Below, piece after piece: positions 25,565 through 33,852 of a DNA stretch of 64,000 bases. Under the pieces are notes generated by a model. The model was given only the letters and a program-made list of their open reading frames with translations, was not told the origin of the DNA and did not search any database. The DNA comes from Aliishimia sp963678085 (GTDB taxonomy: Bacteria > Pseudomonadota > Alphaproteobacteria > Rhodobacterales > Rhodobacteraceae). The position numbers and the translations under genes were made by a program. The stretch is taken from assembly GCA_963678085.1 (NCBI GenBank), contig OY782680.1, forward strand, positions 1,984,001 to 2,048,000, written 5' to 3'. Each line of letters opens with the position of its first letter. Within the stretch, counting starts at the first letter, position 1.

Positions 25565-26023
25565 ATGAAACTGTCAACCAAGGGCCGGTATGCGATGGTG
25601 GCTTTGGCCGATATTGCCCTGCAACCGCAAGATGGGCTGGTGACGCTTGGCGAAATCTCGCAGCGCCAGGATATCTCGCTGCCCTATCTTGAACAGCTTT
25701 TTGTGAAACTGCGCCGCGCCGGGCTGGTTGCGTCAGTGCGCGGACCTGGGGGTGGCTATAAGCTGGCGCGCGCCGCCTCAGAAATTCGCGTGGTCGAGAT
25801 TCTTTCTGCCGTCGATGAAACGGTGGATGCGCTGCATAAAGGGGCAGGGGTCACAGGCGGTGCGTCTGGCAGTAAGGCGCAATCTCTGACCAACCGTCTT
25901 TGGCAGGGGCTCAGCGCGCATGTCTATGTGTTCTTGCACCAAACGCGCCTGTCCGATGTGATCGACAATGAACTGGCCCCTTGTCCAGCGGTCCCCAGCC
26001 TCTTTGCGGTGGTGGATGAATGA
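25565..26023 (+). CDS. iscR: Rrf2-family regulator IscR, lacking the cysteine cluster
   Basis: A 152-residue Rrf2-family repressor with an intact winged helix: MKLSTKGRYAMVALADIAL, RQDISLPYLEQLFVKLRRAGLV and RGPGGGYKLAR. Position at the head of the SUF operon identifies it as IscR, which senses Fe-S status. The usual three cysteine ligands (around DATRC..GC..KC in E. coli) are replaced: here the segment is ETVDALHKGAGVTGGASGSK. The only cysteine is Cys140 near the C-terminus. This fits the unusual Rhodobacter-type IscR reported with a single cysteine. ATGA overlap with the next gene. Confidence 0.88.
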   Translation: MKLSTKGRYAMVALADIALQPQDGLVTLGEISQRQDISLPYLEQLFVKLRRAGLVASVRGPGGGYKLARAASEIRVVEILSAVDETVDALHKGAGVTGGASGSKAQSLTNRLWQGLSAHVYVFLHQTRLSDVIDNELAPCPAVPSLFAVVDE

Positions 26024-27162
26024 AGCGCGTTTATCTCGACTATAACGCCACCGCCCCCCTGCGCCCAGAGGCCCGTGCCGCCATGATTGAGGCAATGGAT
26101 GTGATTGGCAATCCAAGCTCCGTGCATGCCGAGGGGCGCGCCGCCAAAATGCTGATTGAACGCGCACGCGCGCAAGTGGCAGAGCTGGTGGGTTGTGCGC
26201 GTTCAGAAGTGATTTTCAACAGCGGGGCAACAGAAAGTATCGGAGAGTTCGCCCGGTATGAAGGGGAGATCGTCGCCTCCCCAATCGAACATGATGCGGT
26301 GTATCGGATTTGCGAGGAAAAGGGTGGCGCGCTGATCCCGGTCGATCAAAACGGGCATATTCGCCTAAGCGATTTAGAAGATCGCAAGTTTGAGTATTGC
26401 CAAGAGCTCGCTTTGTTCGTGCAATGCGCCAACAGCGAGACTGGTATCTTGCAACCCGATGCTCTGTTTGACGAACTTGAACGGCTCGCCGCCAATCCCG
26501 CAAACGTCTTTAGAGATGCGACGCAAGTTGTTGGGCGCATTTCGCAAATTGGGCGCTGGCCGAACACGCCCCCTGCGCTGAATGCATCTTTATGCCTGTC
26601 AGCCCATAAGCTCGGCGGGCCTAAAGGCGTTGGCGCATTGATCGCGGGCCCCGATTATTCACCCGGCCCGTTTGAATTCCAATTCCCCGGCTCACAAGAA
26701 ATGGGCCGACGCGGTGGCACCGAAAATGTGATCGGGATTGCGGGTTTTGGAGCCGCAGCGGCCGCCGCAAAGCGGGATTTAGACAATGGAGAATGGGACC
26801 GAGTTGAGAAACTTAGAAACATTCTAGAAAAAGGGGTTGCAGAGATCTCATTTCAGACTATTTTTATCGGAAAAGAGGTTCGGCGGCTGCCCAACACATC
26901 ATGTATGCTAACTCCTGGCTGGAAAGGCGAGACCCAAGTGATGCAAATGGATTTGGCGGGATTCGCGATTTCGGCGGGCTCGGCCTGCTCGTCTGGCAAA
27001 GTCAAAGCCAGCAGGGTACTGGGGGCGATGGGTTATTCGGAGGAAGAAGCCTCTTGCGCGGTGCGGGTGAGCCTCGGGCTTGAGACAACAGAAGAAGAGA
27101 TCACACGCTTCATCGATGTATGGGGCGAGAAATATAGAAAACACAAAGCCCGCGCTGCATAA
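26020..27162 (+). CDS. Cysteine desulfurase, IscS/NifS type
   Basis: A 380-residue PLP-dependent class V aminotransferase producing sulfur for Fe-S assembly. Motifs: DYNATAPLRPEARAA at the N-terminus, SAHKLGGPKGVGAL with the PLP lysine (about 194), and SAGSACSSGKVKASRVL with the catalytic cysteine in the mobile loop. It belongs to group I (NifS/IscS-like) and coexists with a group II SufS at the end of the same operon. Coupled to iscR through ATGA at 26020. No iscU is present, so its acceptor is presumably the SufBCD scaffold. Confidence 0.9.
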   Translation: MKRVYLDYNATAPLRPEARAAMIEAMDVIGNPSSVHAEGRAAKMLIERARAQVAELVGCARSEVIFNSGATESIGEFARYEGEIVASPIEHDAVYRICEEKGGALIPVDQNGHIRLSDLEDRKFEYCQELALFVQCANSETGILQPDALFDELERLAANPANVFRDATQVVGRISQIGRWPNTPPALNASLCLSAHKLGGPKGVGALIAGPDYSPGPFEFQFPGSQEMGRRGGTENVIGIAGFGAAAAAAKRDLDNGEWDRVEKLRNILEKGVAEISFQTIFIGKEVRRLPNTSCMLTPGWKGETQVMQMDLAGFAISAGSACSSGKVKASRVLGAMGYSEEEASCAVRVSLGLETTEEEITRFIDVWGEKYRKHKARAA

Positions 27163-27183
27163 GTGCCGGACCTGGAGAGAACC

Positions 27184-28704
27184 ATGAGTTTAGATGATGT
27201 GCGGGTGAAAGACGGGGTCGAGGCCGAAACCGTCGAGGCCGTGAAAGGGCTGGCCGGAGCCTATAAGCACGGCTGGGAAACCGATATCGAAATGGAATAC
27301 GCCCCCAAAGGGCTGACCCCCGATATCGTTAAGCTGATCTCGGAAAAGAATGAAGAACCCGATTGGATGACCGACTGGCGGCTACAAGCCTATGAGCGCT
27401 GGCTGCAAATGAAAGAACCCGATTGGGCGATGGTCGAGTATCCCGAGATTGATTTTCAGGACCAATATTACTACGCGCGCCCTAAATCTATGGTGGAAAA
27501 GCCCAAATCCTTGGATGAGGTGGATCCGAAACTCTTGGCTACCTACGAAAAGCTCGGCATCCCGCTGAAAGAACAGATGATCCTGGCCGGTGTCGAGGGC
27601 GCAGAGAACATGCCGGTTGAAGGGCGCAAAGTCGCGGTGGATGCGGTATTTGACTCCGTCTCCGTTGGCACAACCTTTCAAGATGAGCTGAAAAAGGCTG
27701 GCGTGATCTTCTGCTCGATTTCCGAGGCGATCAAAGAACATCCTGAGCTGGTGAAAAAATATCTCGGCTCCGTAGTGCCGGTCACGGATAATTTCTATGC
27801 GACTTTGAACAGCGCCGTGTTCTCGGATGGCTCCTTTGTCTATGTGCCCCCCGGCGTGCGCTGCCCGATGGAGCTAAGCACCTATTTCCGCATCAATGCC
27901 GAGAATACCGGCCAGTTCGAGCGCACCTTGATCATCGCAGATAAAGGAAGCTATGTCAGCTACTTAGAAGGATGCACAGCGCCCCAGCGTGATACGGCAC
28001 AGTTGCATGCGGCGGTGGTTGAGATCATCATCGAAGAAGATGCCGAGGTGAAATATTCCACCGTGCAAAACTGGTATCCCGGCGATGAGAATGGCAAGGG
28101 CGGGATTTATAATTTCGTGACCAAACGCGCCGATTGCCGCGGGGATCGCTCCAAGGTGATGTGGACACAGGTGGAGACGGGCTCGGCGGTCACTTGGAAA
28201 TACCCCTCCTGCATCTTGCGCGGCAATGAAAGCCAGGGCGAGTTTTACTCCATCGCGATTGCCAATAATATGCAGCAGGCCGATACAGGCACCAAGATGG
28301 TGCATCTGGGGCGCGACACCAAAAGCCGGATCGTGTCCAAAGGCATCTCTGCGGGCAAGGCACAAAACACCTATCGCGGGCTTGTTTCTATGCATCCCAA
28401 AGCGAAAAATGGCCGCAATTATACCCAGTGCGACAGCTTGCTCATCGGCGATAAATGCGGCGCCCATACGGTGCCTTACATCGAGGTGAAAAATAACTCA
28501 TCACGGGTTGAGCATGAGGCGACCACCTCCAAAGTGGATGATGATCAATTGTTCTATTGTCGCTCACGCGGAATGGATGAAGAAGAGGCGGTTGCGCTGG
28601 TGGTGAACGGGTTCTGCAAAGACGTGCTGCAAGCGCTGCCGATGGAATTTGCTATGGAGGCTCAGCAGCTTGTGGCCATTTCTCTCGAAGGTTCGGTGGG
28701 CTAA
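27184..28704 (+). CDS. sufB: Fe-S cluster assembly scaffold SufB
   Basis: A 506-residue SufB, the scaffold on which [Fe-S] clusters are built within SufBC2D. The family core is complete: VYVPPGVRCPMELSTYFRINAENTGQ, SYLEGCTAPQRDTAQLHAAVVE and HKCGAHT-like DKCGAHTVPYIEVKN, with a conserved cysteine in YLEGCTAP and in CRSRGMDEEEA. ATG 27184 is preceded by GGAGAG; the longer frame from GTG 27163 is rejected. It sits 21 bp after the cysteine desulfurase gene and directly abuts a small membrane protein gene. Confidence 0.96.
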   Translation: MSLDDVRVKDGVEAETVEAVKGLAGAYKHGWETDIEMEYAPKGLTPDIVKLISEKNEEPDWMTDWRLQAYERWLQMKEPDWAMVEYPEIDFQDQYYYARPKSMVEKPKSLDEVDPKLLATYEKLGIPLKEQMILAGVEGAENMPVEGRKVAVDAVFDSVSVGTTFQDELKKAGVIFCSISEAIKEHPELVKKYLGSVVPVTDNFYATLNSAVFSDGSFVYVPPGVRCPMELSTYFRINAENTGQFERTLIIADKGSYVSYLEGCTAPQRDTAQLHAAVVEIIIEEDAEVKYSTVQNWYPGDENGKGGIYNFVTKRADCRGDRSKVMWTQVETGSAVTWKYPSCILRGNESQGEFYSIAIANNMQQADTGTKMVHLGRDTKSRIVSKGISAGKAQNTYRGLVSMHPKAKNGRNYTQCDSLLIGDKCGAHTVPYIEVKNNSSRVEHEATTSKVDDDQLFYCRSRGMDEEEAVALVVNGFCKDVLQALPMEFAMEAQQLVAISLEGSVG

Positions 28705-28905
28705 ATGTTCAGACGTCGCTTGTTTCAAATCCCTGAACCTTGGGAAGTCTTTCTGTTCTATTGCAATCTCGGCATGGGGCTCACCCTGTTTTTCACACGC
28801 AATATCTGGCGCGGCGGCGAAATTTGGGACGGGCTTGGTATCGCGCTTTTGAGCTTTGTGCTTAGTGGCGTCGTGGCGAAAATTTGGATGGAATGGGAAT
28901 GGTAG
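28705..28905 (+). CDS. Small membrane protein inside the SUF operon
   Basis: A 66-residue protein starting immediately after the sufB stop. The sequence has two probable membrane helices (EVFLFYCNLGMGLTLFF and GLGIALLSFVLSGVVAKIW) and ends with a tryptophan-rich WMEWEW. I do not recognise the family. Continuous placement between sufB and a YbjQ-like gene suggests cotranscription; any role in Fe-S assembly is inferred only from position. Confidence 0.65.
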   Translation: MFRRRLFQIPEPWEVFLFYCNLGMGLTLFFTRNIWRGGEIWDGLGIALLSFVLSGVVAKIWMEWEW

Positions 28906-29007
28906 GACAAGTTCCTGCGCGCAAGCTAGAGGGGATATATCTTAATGAAAAACCCCTGGGATAAAGCGGCGCAAAACCCATCTGACCGGCAAGAGAGTAG
29001 AGCAATC

Positions 29008-29334
29008 ATGAACCAATCCAGCATCATCGTCACAACGACCCCCAGCGTAGAGGGGCACAAGATCACCAGCTATAAGGGCATCGTTGTGGGTGAGGCGATC
29101 TTGGGGGCCAACATCTTTCGCGATGTGTTTGCCGGAATTACCGATATTTTAGGAGGCAGATCAGGCGCTTATGAGCAAGAGCTGGGCAAGGCGCGTTCGG
29201 TCGCTCTGGAAGAAATGGAACATAAAGCAAAAGATCTGGGGGCCAATGCGGTCGTCGGGGTCGATCTCGATTATGAAGTCATCAACAACATGCTGATGGT
29301 GTCTGCGTCAGGCACTGCGGTGGTTGTCTCTTAA
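29008..29334 (+). CDS. YbjQ/UPF0145 family protein
   Basis: A roughly 108-residue protein of the YbjQ/UPF0145 (heavy-metal-binding-domain-like) family. The signature VTTTPSVEGHKITSYKGIVVGEAILGAN and the C-terminal AKDLGANAVVGVDLDYEVI are clear. Proposed to form pentamers; its physiological role is not established, and metal binding is only suggested for relatives. The frame could start at 28945, but the added N-terminus has no homology pattern, and the internal ATG 29008 matches the family length. It lies inside the SUF operon between sufB and sufC. Confidence 0.85.
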   Translation: MNQSSIIVTTTPSVEGHKITSYKGIVVGEAILGANIFRDVFAGITDILGGRSGAYEQELGKARSVALEEMEHKAKDLGANAVVGVDLDYEVINNMLMVSASGTAVVVS

Positions 29335-29405
29335 AATCCACGGGCCAAATGGCCTTTTCAGCAAGAGATACTATGATGTATCAATGCGGAATGAATGAGG
29401 AAACT

Positions 29406-30161
29406 ATGCTGAATATCAAAGGCCTAGAGGTTAAACTTGAAGAAGAGGATAAGCAAATCCTCAAAGGCGTAGATCTGTCGGTCGAAGCGGGCAAGGTGCA
29501 TGCGATCATGGGGCCCAATGGCTCTGGCAAATCGACGCTTAGCTATGTGCTCTCCGGGCGCGATGGTTATGAGGTCACGGGCGGAAGCGCTTCTTTGGAT
29601 GGAGAAGACTTGCTTGAACTTGAACCCGAAGAGCGCGCCGCGGCTGGATTGTTTCTGGCCTTTCAATACCCGGTCGAAATTCCGGGCGTTGGCAATATGA
29701 CGTTTTTGCGCACAGCAGTAAATGCACAGCGCAAGGCGCGCGGCCAAGAAGAAATGAGCGCCGCTGATTTCCTGAAAGAGGTGCGCGCGCGTGCGAAAGA
29801 GCTGAAAATTGACGCAGATATGCTCAAGCGCCCGGTGAATGTCGGCTTTTCCGGCGGGGAGAAAAAGCGCAACGAGATCCTGCAAATGGCAATGCTCCAA
29901 CCCAAAATGTGCATTTTGGACGAGACAGACTCCGGGCTTGATGTGGATGCGATGCGGCTGGTTTCAGATGGTGTGAATGCGCTGCGCGATGCAGGGCGGG
30001 GTTTCTTGGTGATCACCCATTATCAGCGGCTGCTCGACCATATTAAGCCCGACGTGGTGCATATCATGGCAGATGGGCGGATTGTGAAAACCGGCGGGCC
30101 CGAACTCGCCCTGGAGGTCGAACAAAACGGCTATGCTGATATTTTGGCTGAGGTTGCATAA
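29406..30161 (+). CDS. sufC: Fe-S assembly ATPase SufC
   Basis: A 251-residue ABC ATPase subunit of SufBC2D. Walker A is GPNGSGKSTLSYVL, the signature is GFSGGEKKRNEI, the Walker B is MCILDETDSGLDVDAM, and the H-loop is ITHYQRLL. MLNIKGLEVKLEEEDKQ is a typical N-terminus; ATG 29406 follows GAGGAA by 5 nt, so I reject the longer frame from 29349. The stop overlaps the sufD start (TAATG at 30159), indicating tight coupling. Confidence 0.96.
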   Translation: MLNIKGLEVKLEEEDKQILKGVDLSVEAGKVHAIMGPNGSGKSTLSYVLSGRDGYEVTGGSASLDGEDLLELEPEERAAAGLFLAFQYPVEIPGVGNMTFLRTAVNAQRKARGQEEMSAADFLKEVRARAKELKIDADMLKRPVNVGFSGGEKKRNEILQMAMLQPKMCILDETDSGLDVDAMRLVSDGVNALRDAGRGFLVITHYQRLLDHIKPDVVHIMADGRIVKTGGPELALEVEQNGYADILAEVA

Positions 30162-31447
30162 TGTCCCTGCCGCAAGAAAAGTTAAACGCGCTTGATGCGC
30201 TTTTGTCGTCTTTCTTTGAGGGGCAAGAACATGCGGCTTGGAGTGTGCCCGCGCGTCAAGAAGCCTTAGCAGAGTTGAGCAAAACCGGCTTGCCGCAAGC
30301 GCGGGACGAGTATTGGAAATACACACCGCCAGCCAGCTTGATAGCCCCTGCCGCGCCGCCAGCGGCGTTGTTCGATCCACAAGAAAAGCCGATGTTTGAT
30401 GATGTGGACCGGCTCAAGATTGTGTTCGTTGACGGTGTCTTTGATGCTGCGGCCTCTGACGATTTGCATATGTCGGGCGTCACCATTGACCGGTTGGCCG
30501 AGCCGAATGACATTCATTGGGCAAAGCCGCTTTATGGCTCTTTGGTTGCGGCAGGTCAGACCCCGGTTGCGCGCCCGCTTGCTTTGATCAATACGGTTTG
30601 CGCAAGGGATGGGGTGTTGATTCATGTCACGCAAACCCCGCCTAAACCTATCAGCTTGATTTACCATCATAGGTCCGAAACCTCCGATGCTATGCTGCAT
30701 CATGTGATCAAATTGGAGGCGGGCACCGAGCTGACGCTTTTGGAAAATGGGCCAGCTGCAGCGCGGTTTAACAAAACGATGGAGGTCGAGGTCGCGGATA
30801 CGGCAAAGTTCAATCATGTGCGCACACAAGGCCGTGACCATGAACGCCGCGCAGTCACCCATAGTTTTGCGCGGCTTGGAACAGAGAGCAGCTTTAAATC
30901 CTTTACCCTCACTGTGAACGGGCGGTTGACGCGAAATGAATGTGTCATTGAACTGACCGGCGATGATGCAAGCGCGCATGTCGCGGGGGCCTGCGTTGGG
31001 GATGGGGATTTCCATCATGATGACACGGTTTTTGTCACCCATGATGCGGTGAATTGCGAAAGCCGCCAGGTGTTTAAGAAGGTGCTGCGCAATGGTGCGA
31101 CGGGGGTGTTTCAGGGCAAAATTCTGGTAAAGGAGGGTGCTCAGAAAACCGATGGGTATCAGATCAGCCAATCCCTGTTGCTTGATGAAGACTCGCAATT
31201 TCTTGCAAAGCCAGAGCTTGAAATCTACGCAGATGATGTTGCCTGCTCGCATGGGTCAACGACCGGCGCGATCGATGAAGAGGGGCTGTTTTACTTGCGC
31301 TCGCGTGGCGTTCCTAAGGATGAGGCAACGGATCTGATGACGCTGGCATTTTTGGCTGAGGCGCTTGACGAGATCGAGGACGAGACCTTGGCCGAGGAAT
31401 TGACCGAACGTCTTTCAGCCTGGCTTGTGCGACACCGCGATACATGA
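30161..31447 (+). CDS. sufD: Fe-S cluster assembly protein SufD
   Basis: A 428-residue SufD, partner of SufB in the scaffold complex. Typical features: ARDEYWKYTPPASL near residue 45, the beta-helix core, and the C-terminal block FLAKPELEIYADDVACSHGSTTGAIDEEGLFYLRSRG with the conserved cysteine/histidine (CSHG). ATG overlaps the sufC stop. The last bases overlap the start of a membrane protein (ATGA at 31444). Confidence 0.95.
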   Translation: MSLPQEKLNALDALLSSFFEGQEHAAWSVPARQEALAELSKTGLPQARDEYWKYTPPASLIAPAAPPAALFDPQEKPMFDDVDRLKIVFVDGVFDAAASDDLHMSGVTIDRLAEPNDIHWAKPLYGSLVAAGQTPVARPLALINTVCARDGVLIHVTQTPPKPISLIYHHRSETSDAMLHHVIKLEAGTELTLLENGPAAARFNKTMEVEVADTAKFNHVRTQGRDHERRAVTHSFARLGTESSFKSFTLTVNGRLTRNECVIELTGDDASAHVAGACVGDGDFHHDDTVFVTHDAVNCESRQVFKKVLRNGATGVFQGKILVKEGAQKTDGYQISQSLLLDEDSQFLAKPELEIYADDVACSHGSTTGAIDEEGLFYLRSRGVPKDEATDLMTLAFLAEALDEIEDETLAEELTERLSAWLVRHRDT

Positions 31448-31938
31448 GTGTGACACTGGATATCGTCGCCACCTATAGGCGGCCAAAGCGGGTTGTGATG
31501 CAGCATGTGCGGCGTGGTTCAAACGAGCCGCGCGCATTGATGTTTCTCATGCTTGCCTGTGGTTTGATGTTTGTCGCGCAGTTGCCCAGCTTATCGCGCC
31601 AAGCCTATGAGGATGGGAGTGATGTGAACGCTCTCATGGGGGCGGCACTGATGGGTTGGGTGTTCATTGCTCCACTATTGTTCTATACAATTGCCTGGAT
31701 CTCGAACGGGGTGATGCGGATTGTTACAGGCAGTTTTGATGGCTTTGGTTCCAGGCTTGCGTTGTTTTGGGCTTTGCTGGCAGCTGCGCCTCTCATGCTA
31801 TTGCAGGGGCTGGTCGCAGGGTTTATCGGAAAAGGGTTGGAGCTGACGATTGCGCAATGCCTTTGGTTCTTTGCGCTGCTTTGGTTCTGGATTTCAGGTC
31901 TGCGCGCCGCATATTTTCCGCAGGAGGAGACAGCGTGA
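31444..31938 (+). CDS. Yip1-like integral membrane protein 1
   Basis: A 164-residue protein with about four membrane segments (residues 33-50, 66-88, 101-122, 132-152). The first 30 residues are polar and basic. It resembles Yip1-family proteins of alphaproteobacteria by size and layout, but I see no diagnostic motif. It overlaps sufD by ATGA and the next gene by GTGA, so it is translated as part of the SUF operon. Function unknown. Confidence 0.7.
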   Translation: MSVTLDIVATYRRPKRVVMQHVRRGSNEPRALMFLMLACGLMFVAQLPSLSRQAYEDGSDVNALMGAALMGWVFIAPLLFYTIAWISNGVMRIVTGSFDGFGSRLALFWALLAAAPLMLLQGLVAGFIGKGLELTIAQCLWFFALLWFWISGLRAAYFPQEETA

Positions 31939-32537
31939 TCAACTCATGGGCTGACCTTTTTGTAACGACCCTGCGCGATCCAAAAGCCGCAGCTGCGTTT
32001 GTGATGAAATCACCTTTGCGGCGCGAGGATCTTTTTGCAGCGATTGCTTTATGCGGCGCGATCAATACCATTGCTGTATCAATCTTTACGCTCAGCATTT
32101 TCCCAAGCTTGATGGAACAAATGGCGAGCGCTTCGGGGCAAGAGGTGGAGGCGCTTGAAATACGGAGCGCGCCGTTCCTAGATTTTGTTCTGTCGTCAAT
32201 TATGGTCTATGTGTTTGGCTTTCTTATCGCGCATGTTGGCCGCACCTTTGCTGGTACGGGCGAGGTTGCTCAGGTGGTCACGCTGTTTGTTTGGTGTCAG
32301 CTTTTTATAAGCCTGATCCAGATCGTTGGTTTTTTCCTGGTCGGTCTCTCGGTCACGCTCGGCATGCTTTATTTTCTTGCATTTCTGGTCCTGTATTTTC
32401 GAACCGTCTTGCACTTTATCAACACCGCGCATGCGCTGGAAAGTATGGGAACCGCGTTTTTCATATGGGTGATTGCGACGGTTGGCGTTTTCATCGTATC
32501 TGCGATTGCCTCCGTGTTTATGGCTGGCGCCGCATAA
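31935..32537 (+). CDS. Yip1-family membrane protein 2
   Basis: A 200-residue protein starting at GTG 31935 that overlaps the previous stop. About five membrane segments are evident, with a cluster of aromatic and small residues in FLDFVLSSIMVYVFGFLIAHVGRTFAG and MLYFLAFLVLYFRTVLHF. The pattern fits the Yip1 family (PF04893). Placement between sufD and sufS is unusual and may reflect simple cotranscription. The function is unknown; a link to Fe-S assembly rests only on operon position. Confidence 0.75.
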   Translation: MINSWADLFVTTLRDPKAAAAFVMKSPLRREDLFAAIALCGAINTIAVSIFTLSIFPSLMEQMASASGQEVEALEIRSAPFLDFVLSSIMVYVFGFLIAHVGRTFAGTGEVAQVVTLFVWCQLFISLIQIVGFFLVGLSVTLGMLYFLAFLVLYFRTVLHFINTAHALESMGTAFFIWVIATVGVFIVSAIASVFMAGAA

Positions 32538-32552
32538 GGAATCGAGGTGACT

Positions 32553-33773
32553 ATGTATGATGTAACACGCATTCGGGCCGACTTTCCGATCCTGAGCCGC
32601 AAGATTCATGGCAAGCCTTTGGTCTATCTTGATAATGGGGCCTCGGCGCAAAAGCCTAAAGCTGTGATTGACGCGACTACGCGCGCTTACTCTGAGGAGT
32701 ATTCCAATGTTCACAGAGGGTTGCACTACCTAAGTAATGTATCAACTGAGAAATATGAGACAGTGCGCAGAATTATAGCGAAATTCCTATCCGCACCGTC
32801 CGAAGATCACATCATCCTGAATTCCGGCACAACAGAGGGCATCAATATGGTTGCCTATAGCTGGGCAGCGCCGCGATTTGAGGCCGGTGACGAGATCTTG
32901 CTGTCTGTGATGGAGCATCACGCCAATATCGTACCCTGGCATTTTCTGCGCGAGCGCCAAGGCGCGGTGTTGAAATGGGTGGATTGCGCGGCAGATGGAT
33001 CGCTTGATCCGCAAGCTGTGATCGACGCGATGGGGCCAAAAACCAAGCTGGTTGCTTTGACCCATATGTCCAACGTGCTTGGAACCGTGGTTGATATTAA
33101 GCCCGTGATCGACGCGGCGCAGGCGCGCGGGATTGCGGTTTTGATCGATGGCTCGCAAGCGGCGGTGCATATGCCGGTGAATGTGGCTGAGCTTGGCTGT
33201 GATTTCTATGCGATTACGGGGCATAAGCTTTATGGTCCCTCGGGCTCGGGCGCGATCTATTGCAGGCCCGAGCGGCTGGCGGAAATGCAGCCCTTCATGG
33301 GCGGCGGCGATATGATCCGAGAGGTGAGCAAAGAGGCCGTAACCTATAATGATCCGCCGATGAAGTTTGAGGCGGGAACCCCTGGTATTGTGCAAACCAT
33401 TGGGCTGGGGGCGGCGCTTGACTATATGATGGGCGTGGGGATGGAGAATATCGCCGCTCATGAGGCTGAGCTATGTGCTTATGCTCAGGAAAAGCTCAAT
33501 GGGCTCAACTGGCTGAATGTGCAGGGGCATGCGCCGGGCAAAGGAGCTATTTTCTCTTTCACGATGAATACAGCCGCGCATGCGCATGATATTTCTACCA
33601 TCCTTGATAAGAAAGGTGTGGCGGTTCGGGCCGGGCATCATTGCGCGGGGCCTCTGATGGAGCATCTGGGTGTCAGTGCCACCTGCCGCGCCTCATTTGG
33701 GATGTATAACACAACGCAAGAGGTCGATGCGCTGGTAGATGCGCTAGAATTAGCACAGGAGCTATTTTCTTAG
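32553..33773 (+). CDS. sufS: Cysteine desulfurase SufS (group II)
   Basis: A 406-residue SufS that removes sulfur from cysteine for the SufBCD scaffold. Motifs: PLVYLDNGASAQKPKAVIDA, the PLP lysine in AITGHKLYGPSGSGAIYC (about residue 227) and the active-site cysteine in VRAGHHCAGPLMEHLG (about 365). ATG 32553 is 5 nt after GAGG; an in-frame GTG at 32547 is an alternative. No sufE, sufA or sufT follows in this window, so the sulfur-relay partner is elsewhere. Confidence 0.95.
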   Translation: MYDVTRIRADFPILSRKIHGKPLVYLDNGASAQKPKAVIDATTRAYSEEYSNVHRGLHYLSNVSTEKYETVRRIIAKFLSAPSEDHIILNSGTTEGINMVAYSWAAPRFEAGDEILLSVMEHHANIVPWHFLRERQGAVLKWVDCAADGSLDPQAVIDAMGPKTKLVALTHMSNVLGTVVDIKPVIDAAQARGIAVLIDGSQAAVHMPVNVAELGCDFYAITGHKLYGPSGSGAIYCRPERLAEMQPFMGGGDMIREVSKEAVTYNDPPMKFEAGTPGIVQTIGLGAALDYMMGVGMENIAAHEAELCAYAQEKLNGLNWLNVQGHAPGKGAIFSFTMNTAAHAHDISTILDKKGVAVRAGHHCAGPLMEHLGVSATCRASFGMYNTTQEVDALVDALELAQELFS

Positions 33774-33852
33774 TTTTGAGCTTTTGACGTAATTTCATTG
33801 TGTTGCTACTCTGTCCGGCAAATTTATGTGAAGCTTAGGCAGAGAAGTAACG

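Noticed and set aside
30266..31252. 328-codon minus-strand frame opposite sufD
   Set aside because: Antisense to sufD, which is fully supported by motif and operon overlap. The translation is rich in His, Arg and Cys and resembles no family.
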